Below are positions 1-7,400 of a stretch of 17,016 nt of DNA, piece by piece. The notes beneath the pieces are model-generated. The model ran no database searches. It worked only from the letters and a program-made list of their open reading frames with translations, and had not been told where the DNA came from. Location: NCBI GenBank assembly GCA_002422375.1, contig DIUQ01000045.1, positions 1 through 17,016 of the forward strand, given 5' to 3'. Numbering within the stretch: position 1 is the first letter of the stretch; each line of letters starts with the position of its first letter. This stretch comes from a bacterium UBA6154. GTDB lineage: Bacteria; Actinomycetota; Actinomycetes; S36-B12. Both the position numbers and the translations under genes were made by a program.

Positions 1-588
1 GCTGCCGCCTACCCGGCGTCACTTGCGGCTGGGAAGCCCATTGCATTAGAAAAAATGTCCACCATGGCTGACGGCATTGCCGTGGGCCGTCCTGGTGATA
101 TTCCATTCGCGATCATTTCGGAGAATGTCGACGAAATTATTACGGTGAGTGAGGACGAATTGTCCTATGCCGCGCTCTCCGTGCTCGAGCGAGCGAAAAT
201 GGTGGTGGAACCGGCAGGTGCCGCAGCCACCGCTGCAGTGATGGCCGATCCGACCCATTTCACCCCGCCCGTGGCTGTGGTTCTTTCCGGCGGGAACGTT
301 GACTCCCTCCTGTTATTGCGAATCATTCGTCACGGTATGACCGCGGGTGGCCGCTACCTGACCATGCAGGTACAGGTCCCTGACGCGCCGGGGAGTTTGG
401 CTTCCTTGCTGCGAATAGTTCAAGAAATGTCAGCCAATGTTGTTGAAGTGGACCACAACCGAATCGATCCAACACTCGGAGTTCATGAGGTGGAAATTGA
501 TCTCCAAGTAGAGACTCGTGGCCGTGAGCATGCGGATGCAGTGCTGGCGGCTATACGCGAACAGGGATTCGAAGTAACCGAGCTCTAA
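1..588 (+). CDS. ilvA: Threonine ammonia-lyase (threonine dehydratase), C-terminal part, partial at 5' end
   Basis: The frame is open from base 1, so the gene begins upstream; about 195 codons are present and it stops with TAA at 586-588. The enzyme is PLP-dependent and deaminates L-threonine to 2-oxobutanoate in the cytoplasm. Visible family features are the end of the PLP fold (GIAVGRPGD, VVEPAGAAATAAV, and the SGGNVD stretch typical of serine/threonine dehydratases), then an ACT-type domain of about 75 residues starting near TMQVQVPDAPGSLASLL. That layout, one ACT domain on a roughly 400-residue enzyme, fits the catabolic/ACT-containing subgroup rather than the longer biosynthetic IlvA with two ACT-like modules. 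The subgroup cannot be settled without the N-terminus. A dedicated promoter of the next gene lies just after the stop, so the ABC genes need not be co-transcribed with it. Identification is firm; the gene symbol is less so (ilvA versus tdcB). Confidence 0.9.
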   Translation, partial: AAAYPASLAAGKPIALEKMSTMADGIAVGRPGDIPFAIISENVDEIITVSEDELSYAALSVLERAKMVVEPAGAAATAAVMADPTHFTPPVAVVLSGGNVDSLLLLRIIRHGMTAGGRYLTMQVQVPDAPGSLASLLRIVQEMSANVVEVDHNRIDPTLGVHEVEIDLQVETRGREHADAVLAAIREQGFEVTEL

Positions 589-591
589 CGC

Positions 592-597
592 TAGGCT
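592..597 (+). promoter_or_regulatory. Predicted -10 hexamer of a leaderless promoter for the ABC ATPase gene
   Basis: TAGGCT lies exactly six bases before the ATG at 604, and there is no Shine-Dalgarno sequence in the 15-base gap after the upstream stop. A TANNNT hexamer at this distance puts transcription start at or next to the A of ATG, as in actinobacterial leaderless genes. No convincing -35 element is visible. Confidence 0.55.
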
Positions 598-603
598 GCC
601 CGC

Positions 604-1593
604 ATGTCGAACGATTATGCAGTTCGCGCTGAAGGTTTGGTTAAAACATTTGGCGACGTCACGGCACTTGATGGTCTTGATTTAGTAGTTCCGAGAGGAC
701 AGGTAGTTGGGCTGCTCGGTCCTAATGGTTCAGGGAAAACCACCACAGTGCGGATTTTGTCCACCCTGTTGAAGGCGACAGAAGGCGTGGCATTTGTTAA
801 CGGATTTGATGTTGTCAAACAAGCCGACCAGGTTCGGCACAGCATTGGCCTGACCGGTCAGTACGCCGCGGTGGACGAGTTCTTGACCGGGCGTGAGAAC
901 CTCAAAATGTTCGGGGATCTGTATCACCTGACTCCGCAATACGTGAAGGATCGATCCGAGGAGTTACTCACCTGGTTTGATCTAGTTGACGCGGCCGACC
1001 GTCCGGCGAAAACGTATTCCGGTGGTATGCGCCGCCGCCTTGACCTCGCATCCAGTTTGATTGCCAAGCCCAGCATTCTTTTTCTCGATGAACCAACCAC
1101 GGGCCTTGACCCGCGATCACGTCTAGGGCTCTGGGGTGTCATTGAAAGCCTGGTTGCTGAGGGAACAACTGTTTTGCTCACCACTCAGTACTTGGAAGAA
1201 GCCGATAAATTAGCCAACGACATTGTGGTGATTGACCACGGTCGCGTGATCGCCCACGGTACGGCGGAGGTGCTCAAGGATCAGATCGGTGGTGACCGAC
1301 TTGAAGTCACTGTTACCCGGCCAGAACTAGTGGATCAAGCGCAACAAGTGCTCACACCTGTTTTCGGCGGAGAATCATTGGTCCACGAGTCCACTGTTTC
1401 CGGGCCGGTCAGCGGCGGATCCCGCGTGCTTGTTGAGGCTGTTCGCGCTATGGACACAGCCCAGATTGAGATTGCGGACATTTCATTGCGTCGGCCAACC
1501 TTGGACGACGTTTTCTTGGCTCTCACCGGGCACGGTGCTGAAGATGAATCACCTGCTCCGGCCACCGGTCGCGGGAGAAGGGGACGCAGATGA
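604..1593 (+). CDS. DrrA-type ABC transporter ATP-binding protein
   Basis: This 329-residue protein is the nucleotide-binding subunit of an ABC-2 type exporter and should act on the inner face of the membrane with the permease encoded next. Walker A is GPNGSGKT (residues 39-46), the ABC signature YSGGM is at 138-142, and Walker B ILFLDEP has its Asp at 162 and catalytic Glu at 163. The switch position is Gln195 (TTQYLEEAD) instead of His, which is usual in the daunorubicin-resistance DrrA subfamily. After the ATPase domain there is a C-terminal extension of about 90 residues including LRRPTLDDVFLALTG, also typical of DrrA, and a very basic tail. The start is ATG without a ribosome binding site but with a -10-like hexamer six bases upstream. 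The stop overlaps the permease start (ATGA). The substrate cannot be told from sequence; drug or lipid export is only a family-level guess. Confidence 0.93.
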   Translation: MSNDYAVRAEGLVKTFGDVTALDGLDLVVPRGQVVGLLGPNGSGKTTTVRILSTLLKATEGVAFVNGFDVVKQADQVRHSIGLTGQYAAVDEFLTGRENLKMFGDLYHLTPQYVKDRSEELLTWFDLVDAADRPAKTYSGGMRRRLDLASSLIAKPSILFLDEPTTGLDPRSRLGLWGVIESLVAEGTTVLLTTQYLEEADKLANDIVVIDHGRVIAHGTAEVLKDQIGGDRLEVTVTRPELVDQAQQVLTPVFGGESLVHESTVSGPVSGGSRVLVEAVRAMDTAQIEIADISLRRPTLDDVFLALTGHGAEDESPAPATGRGRRGRR

Positions 1594-2480
1594 CCAACAC
1601 AACACTTCCGCAGTTGACCTCACCGACTCCCGAGGCCATGAAACGGCCGTTGCTCGGGTGGACTTTTCACGACTCCGTGGTGATTGCTCGCTCCACGATT
1701 CTGGCGTCATTCCGCATCCCTGAAGCTCTGTTCTTCCAGTTGATTCAGCCCGTTATTTTCGTGTTGCTCTTTGCCTATGTTTTCGGTGGAGCCATTCCTA
1801 TTCCGGGTGCTGAACCAGGCACCGCTGCGGATGCAAGCCTGTATCGGCAGTACTTAATGCCTGGAATCTTTGGCCAGACGGTTGCTTTTGCCGCGGCAGC
1901 GAGCACGGTGGGCTTGGCCGAAGCAATGCAAAAGGGGATCATCGATCGGTATCGCGCACTGCCCATGTCCCAATCAGCGGCACTGATTGGTAACACTCTG
2001 GCTAACGCACTGCGCCAAATCCTTGTTCTCGCGGTACTCAGTGTGACTGGATACATTGTCGGTTGGCGAATCAACGACGGTCTACTCAATGCGCTGTACG
2101 CGTACCTACTCTTGTTGCTGTTTGCATACACGGTCACATGGGTTGGAGCATTCATTGGTCTGTCGGTTCCCAATACGGAGACCGCGAATACGGCCGGTTT
2201 AATTTGGCTGTTCCCGCTCACGTTCCTGTCCAACGCATTTGTGCCGCTGGATGGATTGCCCGCATTCCTCAAAGTTTTTGCGGCCTACAACCCGATTTCT
2301 TCCCTCGTCCTGGCCACGCGTGAACTTTTTGGCAACCCCACCGGGTACCCACCGGGCGCTGAGACGGGCTACTGGTCTTTGGACAATCCCATTTTGTACA
2401 CGGTCTTAACGTGCCTTGTGGTGATTGGCATTTTTGCGCCGTTAGCGGTACGCAAATACCGTCGCGCTAGTAGTCGGTGA
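1590..2480 (+). CDS. DrrB-type ABC-2 transporter permease
   Basis: This 296-residue integral membrane protein is the partner of the preceding ATPase, with which it overlaps by four bases (ATGA), implying coupled translation. After a polar N-terminus of about 50 residues there are about six hydrophobic segments: one near residues 50-68, several in the middle (including LLLLLFAYTVTWVGAFIGLSV) and the last near 273-286. The pattern YLMPGIFGQTVAFAAAASTVGLAEAMQKGIIDRYRALPMS matches in outline the conserved cytoplasmic-loop region of ABC-2 permeases such as DrrB. A short basic tail follows the last segment. Its 3' end overlaps the 3' end of the convergent greA by 14 bases, leaving no room for a terminator between them. 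The exported compound is unknown. Confidence is high for the family. Confidence 0.92.
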   Translation: MTNTTLPQLTSPTPEAMKRPLLGWTFHDSVVIARSTILASFRIPEALFFQLIQPVIFVLLFAYVFGGAIPIPGAEPGTAADASLYRQYLMPGIFGQTVAFAAAASTVGLAEAMQKGIIDRYRALPMSQSAALIGNTLANALRQILVLAVLSVTGYIVGWRINDGLLNALYAYLLLLLFAYTVTWVGAFIGLSVPNTETANTAGLIWLFPLTFLSNAFVPLDGLPAFLKVFAAYNPISSLVLATRELFGNPTGYPPGAETGYWSLDNPILYTVLTCLVVIGIFAPLAVRKYRRASSR

Positions 2481-2946
2481 CCTTGAGGATCTCAACCTGC
2501 ATTTCCTTGCCGTTGGCCAAGGTGTAGCTGGTTGAGTCACCGACCTTTTTACCTAGGACGGCTGCGCCTAATGGCGAAGTCGGCGAGTACACATCAATGG
2601 AGGCATGCGCAGCTTCCTCGCGACTACCGAGAAGAAAGGTTTCTTCTTCGTCGAAATTGACAAGTCGAACAGTGATTACTTTCCCGTGGGATACCTCATC
2701 CGCCGCGGATTCGGGAACACCAATCTGAGCGCTTTCTAAAAGTTGTTTAAGTTGACGCACTCGCGCTTCATTCTTGCCTTGTTCCTCACGAGCGGCGTGG
2801 TAGCCCCCATTTTCCTTGAGGTCACCTTCCTCGCGGGCCGCTTCAATCCGTTTAGTGATTTCAACGCGCTTCGGCCCCTCGCGGTCGGCGAGTTCGGCAC
2901 TCAAACGGTCATGAGCCTCTTGGGTAAGCCACGTAACGTCAGTCAT
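2467..2946 (-). CDS. greA: Transcription elongation factor GreA
   Basis: This 159-residue protein matches full-length GreA. It binds the secondary channel of RNA polymerase and stimulates cleavage of backtracked transcripts. The N-terminal coiled coil spans about residues 10-80, and its tip carries EEGDLKEN with the two acidic residues (Asp42, Glu45) that hold the catalytic metal. The C-terminal FKBP-like domain includes SPLGAAVLGKKVGD near residues 125-138. The start ATG lies seven bases after a TAGAGT hexamer, with no Shine-Dalgarno, so it may be transcribed as a leaderless mRNA in addition to read-through from the DUF4307 gene 24 bases upstream. It converges on the ABC permease gene with a 14-base overlap. 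The same greA - DUF4307 - mca arrangement occurs in M. tuberculosis. Confidence 0.95.
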   Translation of the reverse strand: MTDVTWLTQEAHDRLSAELADREGPKRVEITKRIEAAREEGDLKENGGYHAAREEQGKNEARVRQLKQLLESAQIGVPESAADEVSHGKVITVRLVNFDEEETFLLGSREEAAHASIDVYSPTSPLGAAVLGKKVGDSTSYTLANGKEMQVEILKVTDY

Positions 2947-2953
2947 GGAGATG

Positions 2954-2959
2954 ACTCTA
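2954..2959 (-). promoter_or_regulatory. Predicted -10 hexamer for leaderless greA
   Basis: On the minus strand TAGAGT precedes the greA ATG by seven bases, within the 24-base gap after the DUF4307 stop. There is no ribosome binding site. The element matches the other start-proximal hexamers in this window; the spacing is one base longer. Confidence 0.5.
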
Positions 2960-2970
2960 ATACGAAACGG

Positions 2971-3447
2971 TCATTCCGACCATGGTTGAACGGGCGGTGC
3001 AACGCCAGCAGGGAATTGCGGTCCGGGAACTCGGATGGGGTCTCCGTTAGGTACACACGTGAGTAATTCGGCCGTGTATGCCGGCGCCAGTGTTCGTAAT
3101 GAGTACGTCACCTGGTTGTACTCGTCTCCTGCTGGAATAACGACTTCGGCGTAACCCACGTCTATTCGGTTTCGATCCTGTGCTCGAACAATGCAGAGTG
3201 CAGCGACATCTGCTGGCTTACGCAACTCAAAAGTGACGTCGACGCGCTCGGCGCTCAGATCGCTCCAGGACAGCAGGCGAAATTGAATGGACTGCTGGGA
3301 CAACGAGTACGTGACAAAAATCAGGATTCCGACGAAAGCAGCAATAATGAGTGCAATCACGCTATTGCGTGCGGCATGCCCCCGGTCAAGTCCATACCGT
3401 TCCTGCATGGCAGGGGATAGTTGGTCCTTGCGGAAGGGACTCGGCAT
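2971..3447 (-). CDS. DUF4307 family single-pass membrane protein
   Basis: This 158-residue protein has a short cytoplasmic N-terminus with the ERYG motif (residues 16-19), one hydrophobic segment at about 29-50, and an outside domain of about 105 residues containing two cysteines. This is the layout of the actinobacterial DUF4307 family, whose function is not known to me. It is encoded between greA (downstream, 24 bases) and the divergent mca gene (27 bases between the two start codons), the same position as Rv1081c in M. tuberculosis. The ATG is preceded by TAGTCT at six bases and lacks a Shine-Dalgarno. The positional link with mca is conserved, but no shared role can be shown from sequence alone. 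Confidence 0.85.
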   Translation of the reverse strand: MPSPFRKDQLSPAMQERYGLDRGHAARNSVIALIIAAFVGILIFVTYSLSQQSIQFRLLSWSDLSAERVDVTFELRKPADVAALCIVRAQDRNRIDVGYAEVVIPAGDEYNQVTYSLRTLAPAYTAELLTCVPNGDPIRVPGPQFPAGVAPPVQPWSE

Positions 3448-3453
3448 GGTTGC

Positions 3454-3459
3454 AGACTA
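3454..3459 (-). promoter_or_regulatory. Predicted -10 hexamer of a leaderless promoter for the DUF4307 gene
   Basis: On the minus strand TAGTCT sits exactly six bases before the ATG at 3447. It lies inside the 27-base divergent gap shared with mca and overlaps the palindrome ACTAGT (3456-3461). Confidence 0.5.
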
Positions 3460-3474
3460 GTGAGGTGAGAGACT

Positions 3475-4386
3475 TTGCCCGTGCTTGACTCCACTAACAA
3501 CTTCACCGCAGCTCCTGTTGATCAATCTGACCAGCCACTACGCCTGATGGCCGTCCATGCGCACCCGGACGACGAATCAAGTAAGGGCGCCGCAGTCACG
3601 GCAAAGTATGTACAGGAGGGGATTGAGGTGATGGTGGTCACCTGTACCGGTGGTGAGCGGGGCGATGTTCTGAATGCGGCCGCGCAGGCATTAGTCGACC
3701 AGCACGGGATTTTGCAGGTTCGTCAGTGGGAAATGGCTAATGCCGCGGAGATTCTGGGCGTTCGACACGAGTGGTTAGGTTTTGTTGACTCGGGATTCAC
3801 CGAGGGTGAACCGTTGCCTGAGGATTCCTTCGCGCTGAAACCACTCAGTGAGAGCGTTCCACCCTTGGTACAACTCATTCGGGAGTTCCGTCCGCAGGTT
3901 GTCACGACATACGACGAAAACGGTGGGTATCCGCACCCGGACCACATTCAGACGCATGTGGTCACCATGGCAGCGGTTGAGCAGGCAGCAGATCCTGCGC
4001 TATTCCCCGAATATGGACCTGCGTTCCAGGTGAGCAAGGTGTATTACAACCAACAGTTCCACAAGGATCGAATCGTGGCTGTTCATGAAGCATTACTCGC
4101 CGAAGGAATGGACTCACCGTATGTCGAGTGGCTGGAAAATTGGGTGGATAAGCCCGAGGATGCGAATCGAATCACCACCAAAGTCCACGCGGCCGAATTT
4201 TTTCCCATACGCGATGCAGCTCTCAAAGCACATGCAACGCAAATTGAACCAGATGGGCGGTGGTTTGCCGTTCCGTTGGAAATCCAAACTAAGGCCTGGC
4301 CAACAGAGGACTTTCAGTTGGCTCTGAGCTACGTTGATACTCCACAGCCTGAAAACGATCTGTTTGCGGGTATCCGAAAGGAATAA
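3475..4386 (+). CDS. mca: Mycothiol S-conjugate amidase
   Basis: This zinc hydrolase of the LmbE/PIG-L family cleaves the amide bond of mycothiol S-conjugates to release a mercapturic acid, a cytoplasmic detoxification step. The 303-residue protein shows HAHPDDE at 28-34 (zinc ligands His30 and Asp33), GGERGD at 59-64 and HPDH at 154-157 (third ligand His157). The SSKGAA motif right after HPDDE and the roughly 300-residue length fit Mca better than its paralogue MshB. The start is uncertain. TTG at 3475 has a Shine-Dalgarno-like GAGGTGAG (3462-3469) five bases upstream, while GTG at 3481 has GAGACT six bases before it, a poor copy of the local leaderless pattern. Either way about 20 residues precede the usual family start. 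It begins a tight plus-strand cluster with the small membrane protein, SURF1 and a sugar kinase. Confidence 0.93.
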   Translation: MPVLDSTNNFTAAPVDQSDQPLRLMAVHAHPDDESSKGAAVTAKYVQEGIEVMVVTCTGGERGDVLNAAAQALVDQHGILQVRQWEMANAAEILGVRHEWLGFVDSGFTEGEPLPEDSFALKPLSESVPPLVQLIREFRPQVVTTYDENGGYPHPDHIQTHVVTMAAVEQAADPALFPEYGPAFQVSKVYYNQQFHKDRIVAVHEALLAEGMDSPYVEWLENWVDKPEDANRITTKVHAAEFFPIRDAALKAHATQIEPDGRWFAVPLEIQTKAWPTEDFQLALSYVDTPQPENDLFAGIRKE

Positions 4387-4387
4387 C

Positions 4388-4612
4388 ATGGACAGCGAAC
4401 CCGATCTGCAGACCATTATTGACGGAGCCGGCCCCATTGCAGGGCTATTCGTGTTGCTCGTTGGTATCGCAGTGGTCCTGTTGTGGCTCAACATGAATCG
4501 GCAAATGAAAAAAATTGATCCAGATCTGCCTCAAGGGAAAAGCGAGGCCCGAGTCAATCAGGAATTGAATGACATTGCCGAGCTTGAAGAGGAAAATGAT
4601 CCCACGGAGTGA
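4388..4612 (+). CDS. Small single-pass membrane protein downstream of mca
   Basis: This 74-residue protein starts one base after the mca stop, with AAAGGA (4377-4382) as a ribosome binding site five bases before ATG, so it is almost certainly co-translated with mca. Residues 1-12 are acidic, about 14-34 form one transmembrane helix, and the remaining 40 residues are charged and cytoplasmic or extended, ending in an acidic run. It occupies the position of the small protein Rv1083 downstream of mca in M. tuberculosis. I do not recognise a domain and assign no function. Its last 17 bases overlap the likely SURF1 start at 4596. Confidence 0.75.
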   Translation: MDSEPDLQTIIDGAGPIAGLFVLLVGIAVVLLWLNMNRQMKKIDPDLPQGKSEARVNQELNDIAELEEENDPTE

Positions 4613-5354
4613 GGTAGTCACTCAGTTACGCAAACCGGTGCATCTCATTACCTTGGTTGCGCTACTGGCGGTATGTGTACTTTTCTTTTTCCTCGGCAAA
4701 TGGCAGTGGGACAGAACCCACAATATTTTGAGTGCGGAACGTGCAGCGGCAGCGCAATCGGTTGAGTTGGGTTTTGTAGCGGCGCCAGAGTTGCTGCCGG
4801 AGAATATCGGTCGCACTGTTTTCGCCTCAGGTCGATTTTCAGCGGAGAATCAAATTCGTGTTACCCAACGTTTAGAAAACGGGGAGCCGTCCGCACGTGT
4901 TGGTGAATGGGTAGTGGCTGAGTTTGTCAGCAGCACGGGTGATCGGATTGCAGTTTTGCGTGGGTGGGTTGCGGCCGGTTCCCCGGTAACAACACCGGAA
5001 AATACTGTTGATATTGCCGGAGTCATGCAGCCAAATGAGATTTTCTACGAAGGATCGTCGGCTACCGCTGACCAAGTCGTGGTCATTGATTCCAATCAGT
5101 TGTCTTCCGTGTGGGGCAGCGATCTTGCAGCCGGTTTTATTGTGCTCCAACAACAAGTGCCGAGTTCCGCCGCTGATCCCGTGCCGGTGCCACCTACGGT
5201 GTCCACCGCTGATGTGCCGTTCCCGCTGCAGAACTTCTTTTATGCGATCCAATGGTGGATCTTTGCGCTCTTTGCTGTTGCGCTCTACGTGCGGTGGATA
5301 TACGTATCAGCGCGCCAAAGCACCCAACCCACTGCCGATATTGTGACCCTGTGA
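4596..5354 (+). CDS. SURF1 family cytochrome oxidase biogenesis protein
   Basis: SURF1 proteins help assemble heme-copper cytochrome c oxidase in the membrane. This 252-residue protein has the two-helix layout of the family: a first membrane segment at about residues 17-36 followed by LGKWQWDR (the family LGxWQ motif), an outside domain of about 170 residues, and a second segment after NFFYAIQWWIFALF (the family NxxYAxQWWxF signature). I chose the ATG at 4596, preceded by GAAGAGG, which overlaps the upstream gene by 17 bases. An ATG at 4569 in the same frame would add nine residues and lengthen the overlap. The stop TGA overlaps the GTG start of the sugar kinase by four bases. Coupling of SURF1 to a sugar kinase is not an arrangement I recognise. 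Confidence 0.9.
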   Translation: MIPRSEVVTQLRKPVHLITLVALLAVCVLFFFLGKWQWDRTHNILSAERAAAAQSVELGFVAAPELLPENIGRTVFASGRFSAENQIRVTQRLENGEPSARVGEWVVAEFVSSTGDRIAVLRGWVAAGSPVTTPENTVDIAGVMQPNEIFYEGSSATADQVVVIDSNQLSSVWGSDLAAGFIVLQQQVPSSAADPVPVPPTVSTADVPFPLQNFFYAIQWWIFALFAVALYVRWIYVSARQSTQPTADIVTL

Positions 5355-6256
5355 TTCAGGTCATTGGCGAAGCCCTTATAGACATTATTGTCGACACAGA
5401 TGGCCACGTTGGAGCGGAAGTGGGCGGTGCGCCCGTCAATACAGCGCGAACTATTGCCCGACTTGGTCAAGCGGTGGAGTACCTAGGCGGGATATCCGCT
5501 GACTCATTTGGGCAGCGCATTGCCCGTGACATGGTCTCTGACGGAGTTGTTCTGTCTATTGCGCCAGAGCTACCTGAACCTTCTACCGTGGCGCTGGCGT
5601 CCCTTGATCACACGGGAGCAGCGACGTATCGATTCCTCTTTGAAGGAACTGCCGCGAGTTCTGTCACCGTTGACTTAGCGCTGAGTGCATACAATCCCCG
5701 TGCTCTGGCTGTCCACATTGGCACATTGGCGTTGGTGTTGGAGCCCCTCATTGAGGCAGTCCGAGCAATTATTGACCGTATCCCTGAGTCGCAGATTCTG
5801 ATGGTCGATCCCAATGCGCGTCCGTCCATCATGTCTGCGGATACCCAATTTGGGTATATGTGGAACACGGCGATACGCCGGGCTGACGTGATTAAGGTGA
5901 GTGGTGACGACCTCGATTTCCTATTTCCCACGGTTGACCCAGCGGAGGCTGCCTTCCAATTACACCGGGACACCGGCTCAGTTGTGTTGTTCACTGATGG
6001 TGCACAGTCGGTCACAGTGTTCTGTGGCGGTGACTCTCGCACGCTGCCCGTACCGAAAGTTTCGGTTGTAGACACGGTGGGTGCAGGGGATTCATTTAGC
6101 GGAGGTTTTTTAACCCACTGGGCCAATCAATCATTCACTCGCGTTGACCTCGGAGACCTGGACAAAGTAGTCAGTGCAGCTGAGTTTGGTATTCGCGTTG
6201 CCGGTATCACCTGTCAGCGTGCCGGTGCCCAGCCTCCATTCGCGCATGAACTGTGA
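5351..6256 (+). CDS. PfkB family carbohydrate kinase (fructokinase-like)
   Basis: This 301-residue member of the ribokinase/PfkB family transfers phosphate from ATP to a sugar. The N-terminal signature is GGAPVNTARTIARLG followed by GGISADSFGQRI. The C-terminal signature is DTVGAGDSFSGGF, with the predicted catalytic base Asp247 in GAGD. Length and the GGAPVNTA form are like bacterial fructokinases, but substrate cannot be fixed from sequence; ribose, other ketoses or nucleosides remain possible. The start is GTG at 5351, overlapping the SURF1 stop (GTGA), because conserved sequence (VIQVIGEALID) starts there; a frame open further upstream, inside SURF1, has no family similarity. Its stop lies only 18 bases before the next gene. 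A fructokinase would fit with the amylosucrase at the window end, which releases fructose, but that link is inference. Confidence 0.88.
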   Translation: MIQVIGEALIDIIVDTDGHVGAEVGGAPVNTARTIARLGQAVEYLGGISADSFGQRIARDMVSDGVVLSIAPELPEPSTVALASLDHTGAATYRFLFEGTAASSVTVDLALSAYNPRALAVHIGTLALVLEPLIEAVRAIIDRIPESQILMVDPNARPSIMSADTQFGYMWNTAIRRADVIKVSGDDLDFLFPTVDPAEAAFQLHRDTGSVVLFTDGAQSVTVFCGGDSRTLPVPKVSVVDTVGAGDSFSGGFLTHWANQSFTRVDLGDLDKVVSAAEFGIRVAGITCQRAGAQPPFAHEL

Positions 6257-6262
6257 TCTAGA

Positions 6263-6268
6263 TAGAGT
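6263..6268 (+). promoter_or_regulatory. Predicted -10 hexamer of a leaderless promoter for the DUF3817 gene
   Basis: TAGAGT is exactly six bases before the GTG at 6275, in the 18-base gap after the kinase stop. There is no Shine-Dalgarno. It allows expression independent of the mca cluster. Confidence 0.55.
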
Positions 6269-6274
6269 CGTAAG

Positions 6275-6625
6275 GTGAACAAGATTCCCACAGCGCTATT
6301 AGCTTTTCGCATCATGGCGTGGGTAACCGGTGTCGTGTTAGCGGTCGCTTCCGTGTGGGCCGCTCTGGGTTATTTGTTCTGGGATTATTCTGCGGAGGGG
6401 GGCAAGCCCGGTCTCTACAGTCTGCTGTGGCTTGCGCACGGTTGGTTGTACTTCGCCTATCTCATTGCTGCTATCAACTTAGCGTTCCTCTTACGATTCC
6501 CCATACTTAAAACAATCGCGTTACTGCTTGCCGGCACTATTCCGTTTGCGTCCTTTTATGCTGACTTCGTCATGCATCGGTATGTGCGCAACCGCGGGCT
6601 GGTTCCTGAACCACAGGATCGCTAG
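6275..6625 (+). CDS. DUF3817 family integral membrane protein
   Basis: This 116-residue hydrophobic protein has about three membrane segments (residues about 8-32, 46-70 and 76-95) separated by short loops. The HGWLYFAYL stretch and the arrangement FRxxAWxTGVxLxV at the N-terminus match the DUF3817 family of small actinobacterial membrane proteins, which has no assigned function that I know of. The start is GTG with a TAGAGT hexamer six bases upstream and no ribosome binding site, so leaderless translation is likely. Its stop codon TAG (6623-6625) interlocks with the stop of the convergent ung gene inside the palindrome CTAG. Family assignment is by eye. Confidence 0.8.
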   Translation: MNKIPTALLAFRIMAWVTGVVLAVASVWAALGYLFWDYSAEGGKPGLYSLLWLAHGWLYFAYLIAAINLAFLLRFPILKTIALLLAGTIPFASFYADFVMHRYVRNRGLVPEPQDR

Positions 6626-7296
6626 TCAAGGCACCATTGAATGGGTTGCTGACCGCGCTGTTCAAGAATTGCATTGGCCCGGCTAAACGGACGCGACCCG
6701 AAGAATCCTCGGTCCGCGGACATGGGGCTCGGGTGTGCACTCTGAATACACGGTGAATCACCAATAAGTGTGCTCACTTGGTGAGCGTCTTTCCCCCAGA
6801 GAATGAACACGGGAGGATTCGGCTGCATTCGGGCCAATGCTGATACCGCACATTCAGTAAATTCCTCCCACCCCTGTCGGCGGTGGCTACCAGATACACC
6901 GGCAGAGACGGTGAGTACTCGGTTGAGGAGGAGCACTCCTTGATCACTCCACGGGGTTAAGTCTCCCGTTGTGGGTCGAGGGCATCCGAGGTCCGTGTGC
7001 AATTCCTTATGAATATTGACCAGACTCCGCGGCGGGGCGATCCCCGGTGCCACCGAAAAGGACAAACCCACGGCGTGGCCGGGCGTGGGGTACGGGTCTT
7101 GACCAATAATCACAACGCGCACTGACGTCATGGGCTGGGTAAATGCGCGCAAAATATGTTCACCTGCAGGTAGCCAGGGGCGCCCGGCGGAATTCTCGTC
7201 GCTGAGGAATTGTCCAATCCGGCGCAGATTTTCACGTTGGGAGTCCAGCGCGTCAATCCAGGTGGGATCAACAAGCTGCTCCAGCGGGCGTGGCAC
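6622..7296 (-). CDS. ung: Uracil-DNA glycosylase, family 1
   Basis: The enzyme removes uracil from DNA and starts base excision repair. The 224-residue protein contains the water-activating motif GQDPYP (residues 65-70, catalytic Asp67), GLSFSV, the uracil-binding region LLLNRVLTV, and the DNA minor-groove loop [21 protein letters not shown] near the C-terminus. These define family 1 Ung. The usual GQDPYH His is Pro70 here, which I recall as common in actinobacterial Ung. The start is GTG at 7296, preceded at six bases by TAGTGT on the minus strand, with no Shine-Dalgarno. It is divergent from the NfeD gene and convergent with the DUF3817 gene, where the two stop codons share four bases. Confidence 0.95.
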   Translation of the reverse strand: MPRPLEQLVDPTWIDALDSQRENLRRIGQFLSDENSAGRPWLPAGEHILRAFTQPMTSVRVVIIGQDPYPTPGHAVGLSFSVAPGIAPPRSLVNIHKELHTDLGCPRPTTGDLTPWSDQGVLLLNRVLTVSAGVSGSHRRQGWEEFTECAVSALARMQPNPPVFILWGKDAHQVSTLIGDSPCIQSAHPSPMSADRGFFGSRPFSRANAILEQRGQQPIQWCLD

Positions 7297-7302
7297 GGTG
7301 TC

Positions 7303-7308
7303 ACACTA
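7303..7308 (-). promoter_or_regulatory. Predicted -10 hexamer of a leaderless ung promoter
   Basis: On the minus strand TAGTGT lies exactly six bases before the ung GTG at 7296. No Shine-Dalgarno and no clear -35 are present. Confidence 0.55.
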
Positions 7309-7363
7309 ATCCGCGTCATTCAGAACCCATGCGTCCCATGCTGCCCGCGAGGTGGATTCGGGT

Positions 7364-7369
7364 TAGGGT
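7364..7369 (+). promoter_or_regulatory. Predicted -10 hexamer for the NfeD-SPFH operon (leadered)
   Basis: TAGGGT would place transcription start near 7376 and give a leader of about 25 bases that includes the strong Shine-Dalgarno AGGAGGTGG (7387-7395) before ATG 7401. It contrasts with the divergent ung promoter, which appears leaderless. Confidence 0.4.
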
Positions 7370-7400
7370 GAGTATGCCAACACGTCAGGAGGTGGAGCAC

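Noticed and set aside
1775..2272. Minus-strand open frame of 165 codons
   Set aside because: It is antisense to the ABC permease and shows no domain or start signal.
5252..5350. Upstream extension of the sugar kinase
   Set aside because: The added 33 residues overlap the SURF1 membrane helix in another frame, are Cys-rich and unlike PfkB proteins; the GTG at 5351 overlaps the SURF1 stop as expected.
6252..6267. Second CRP/GlxR-like site before the DUF3817 gene
   Set aside because: TGTGATCTAG matches the left half of the site at 14030, but the right half reads ATAGAG and not TCACA, and the left half covers the kinase stop codon.
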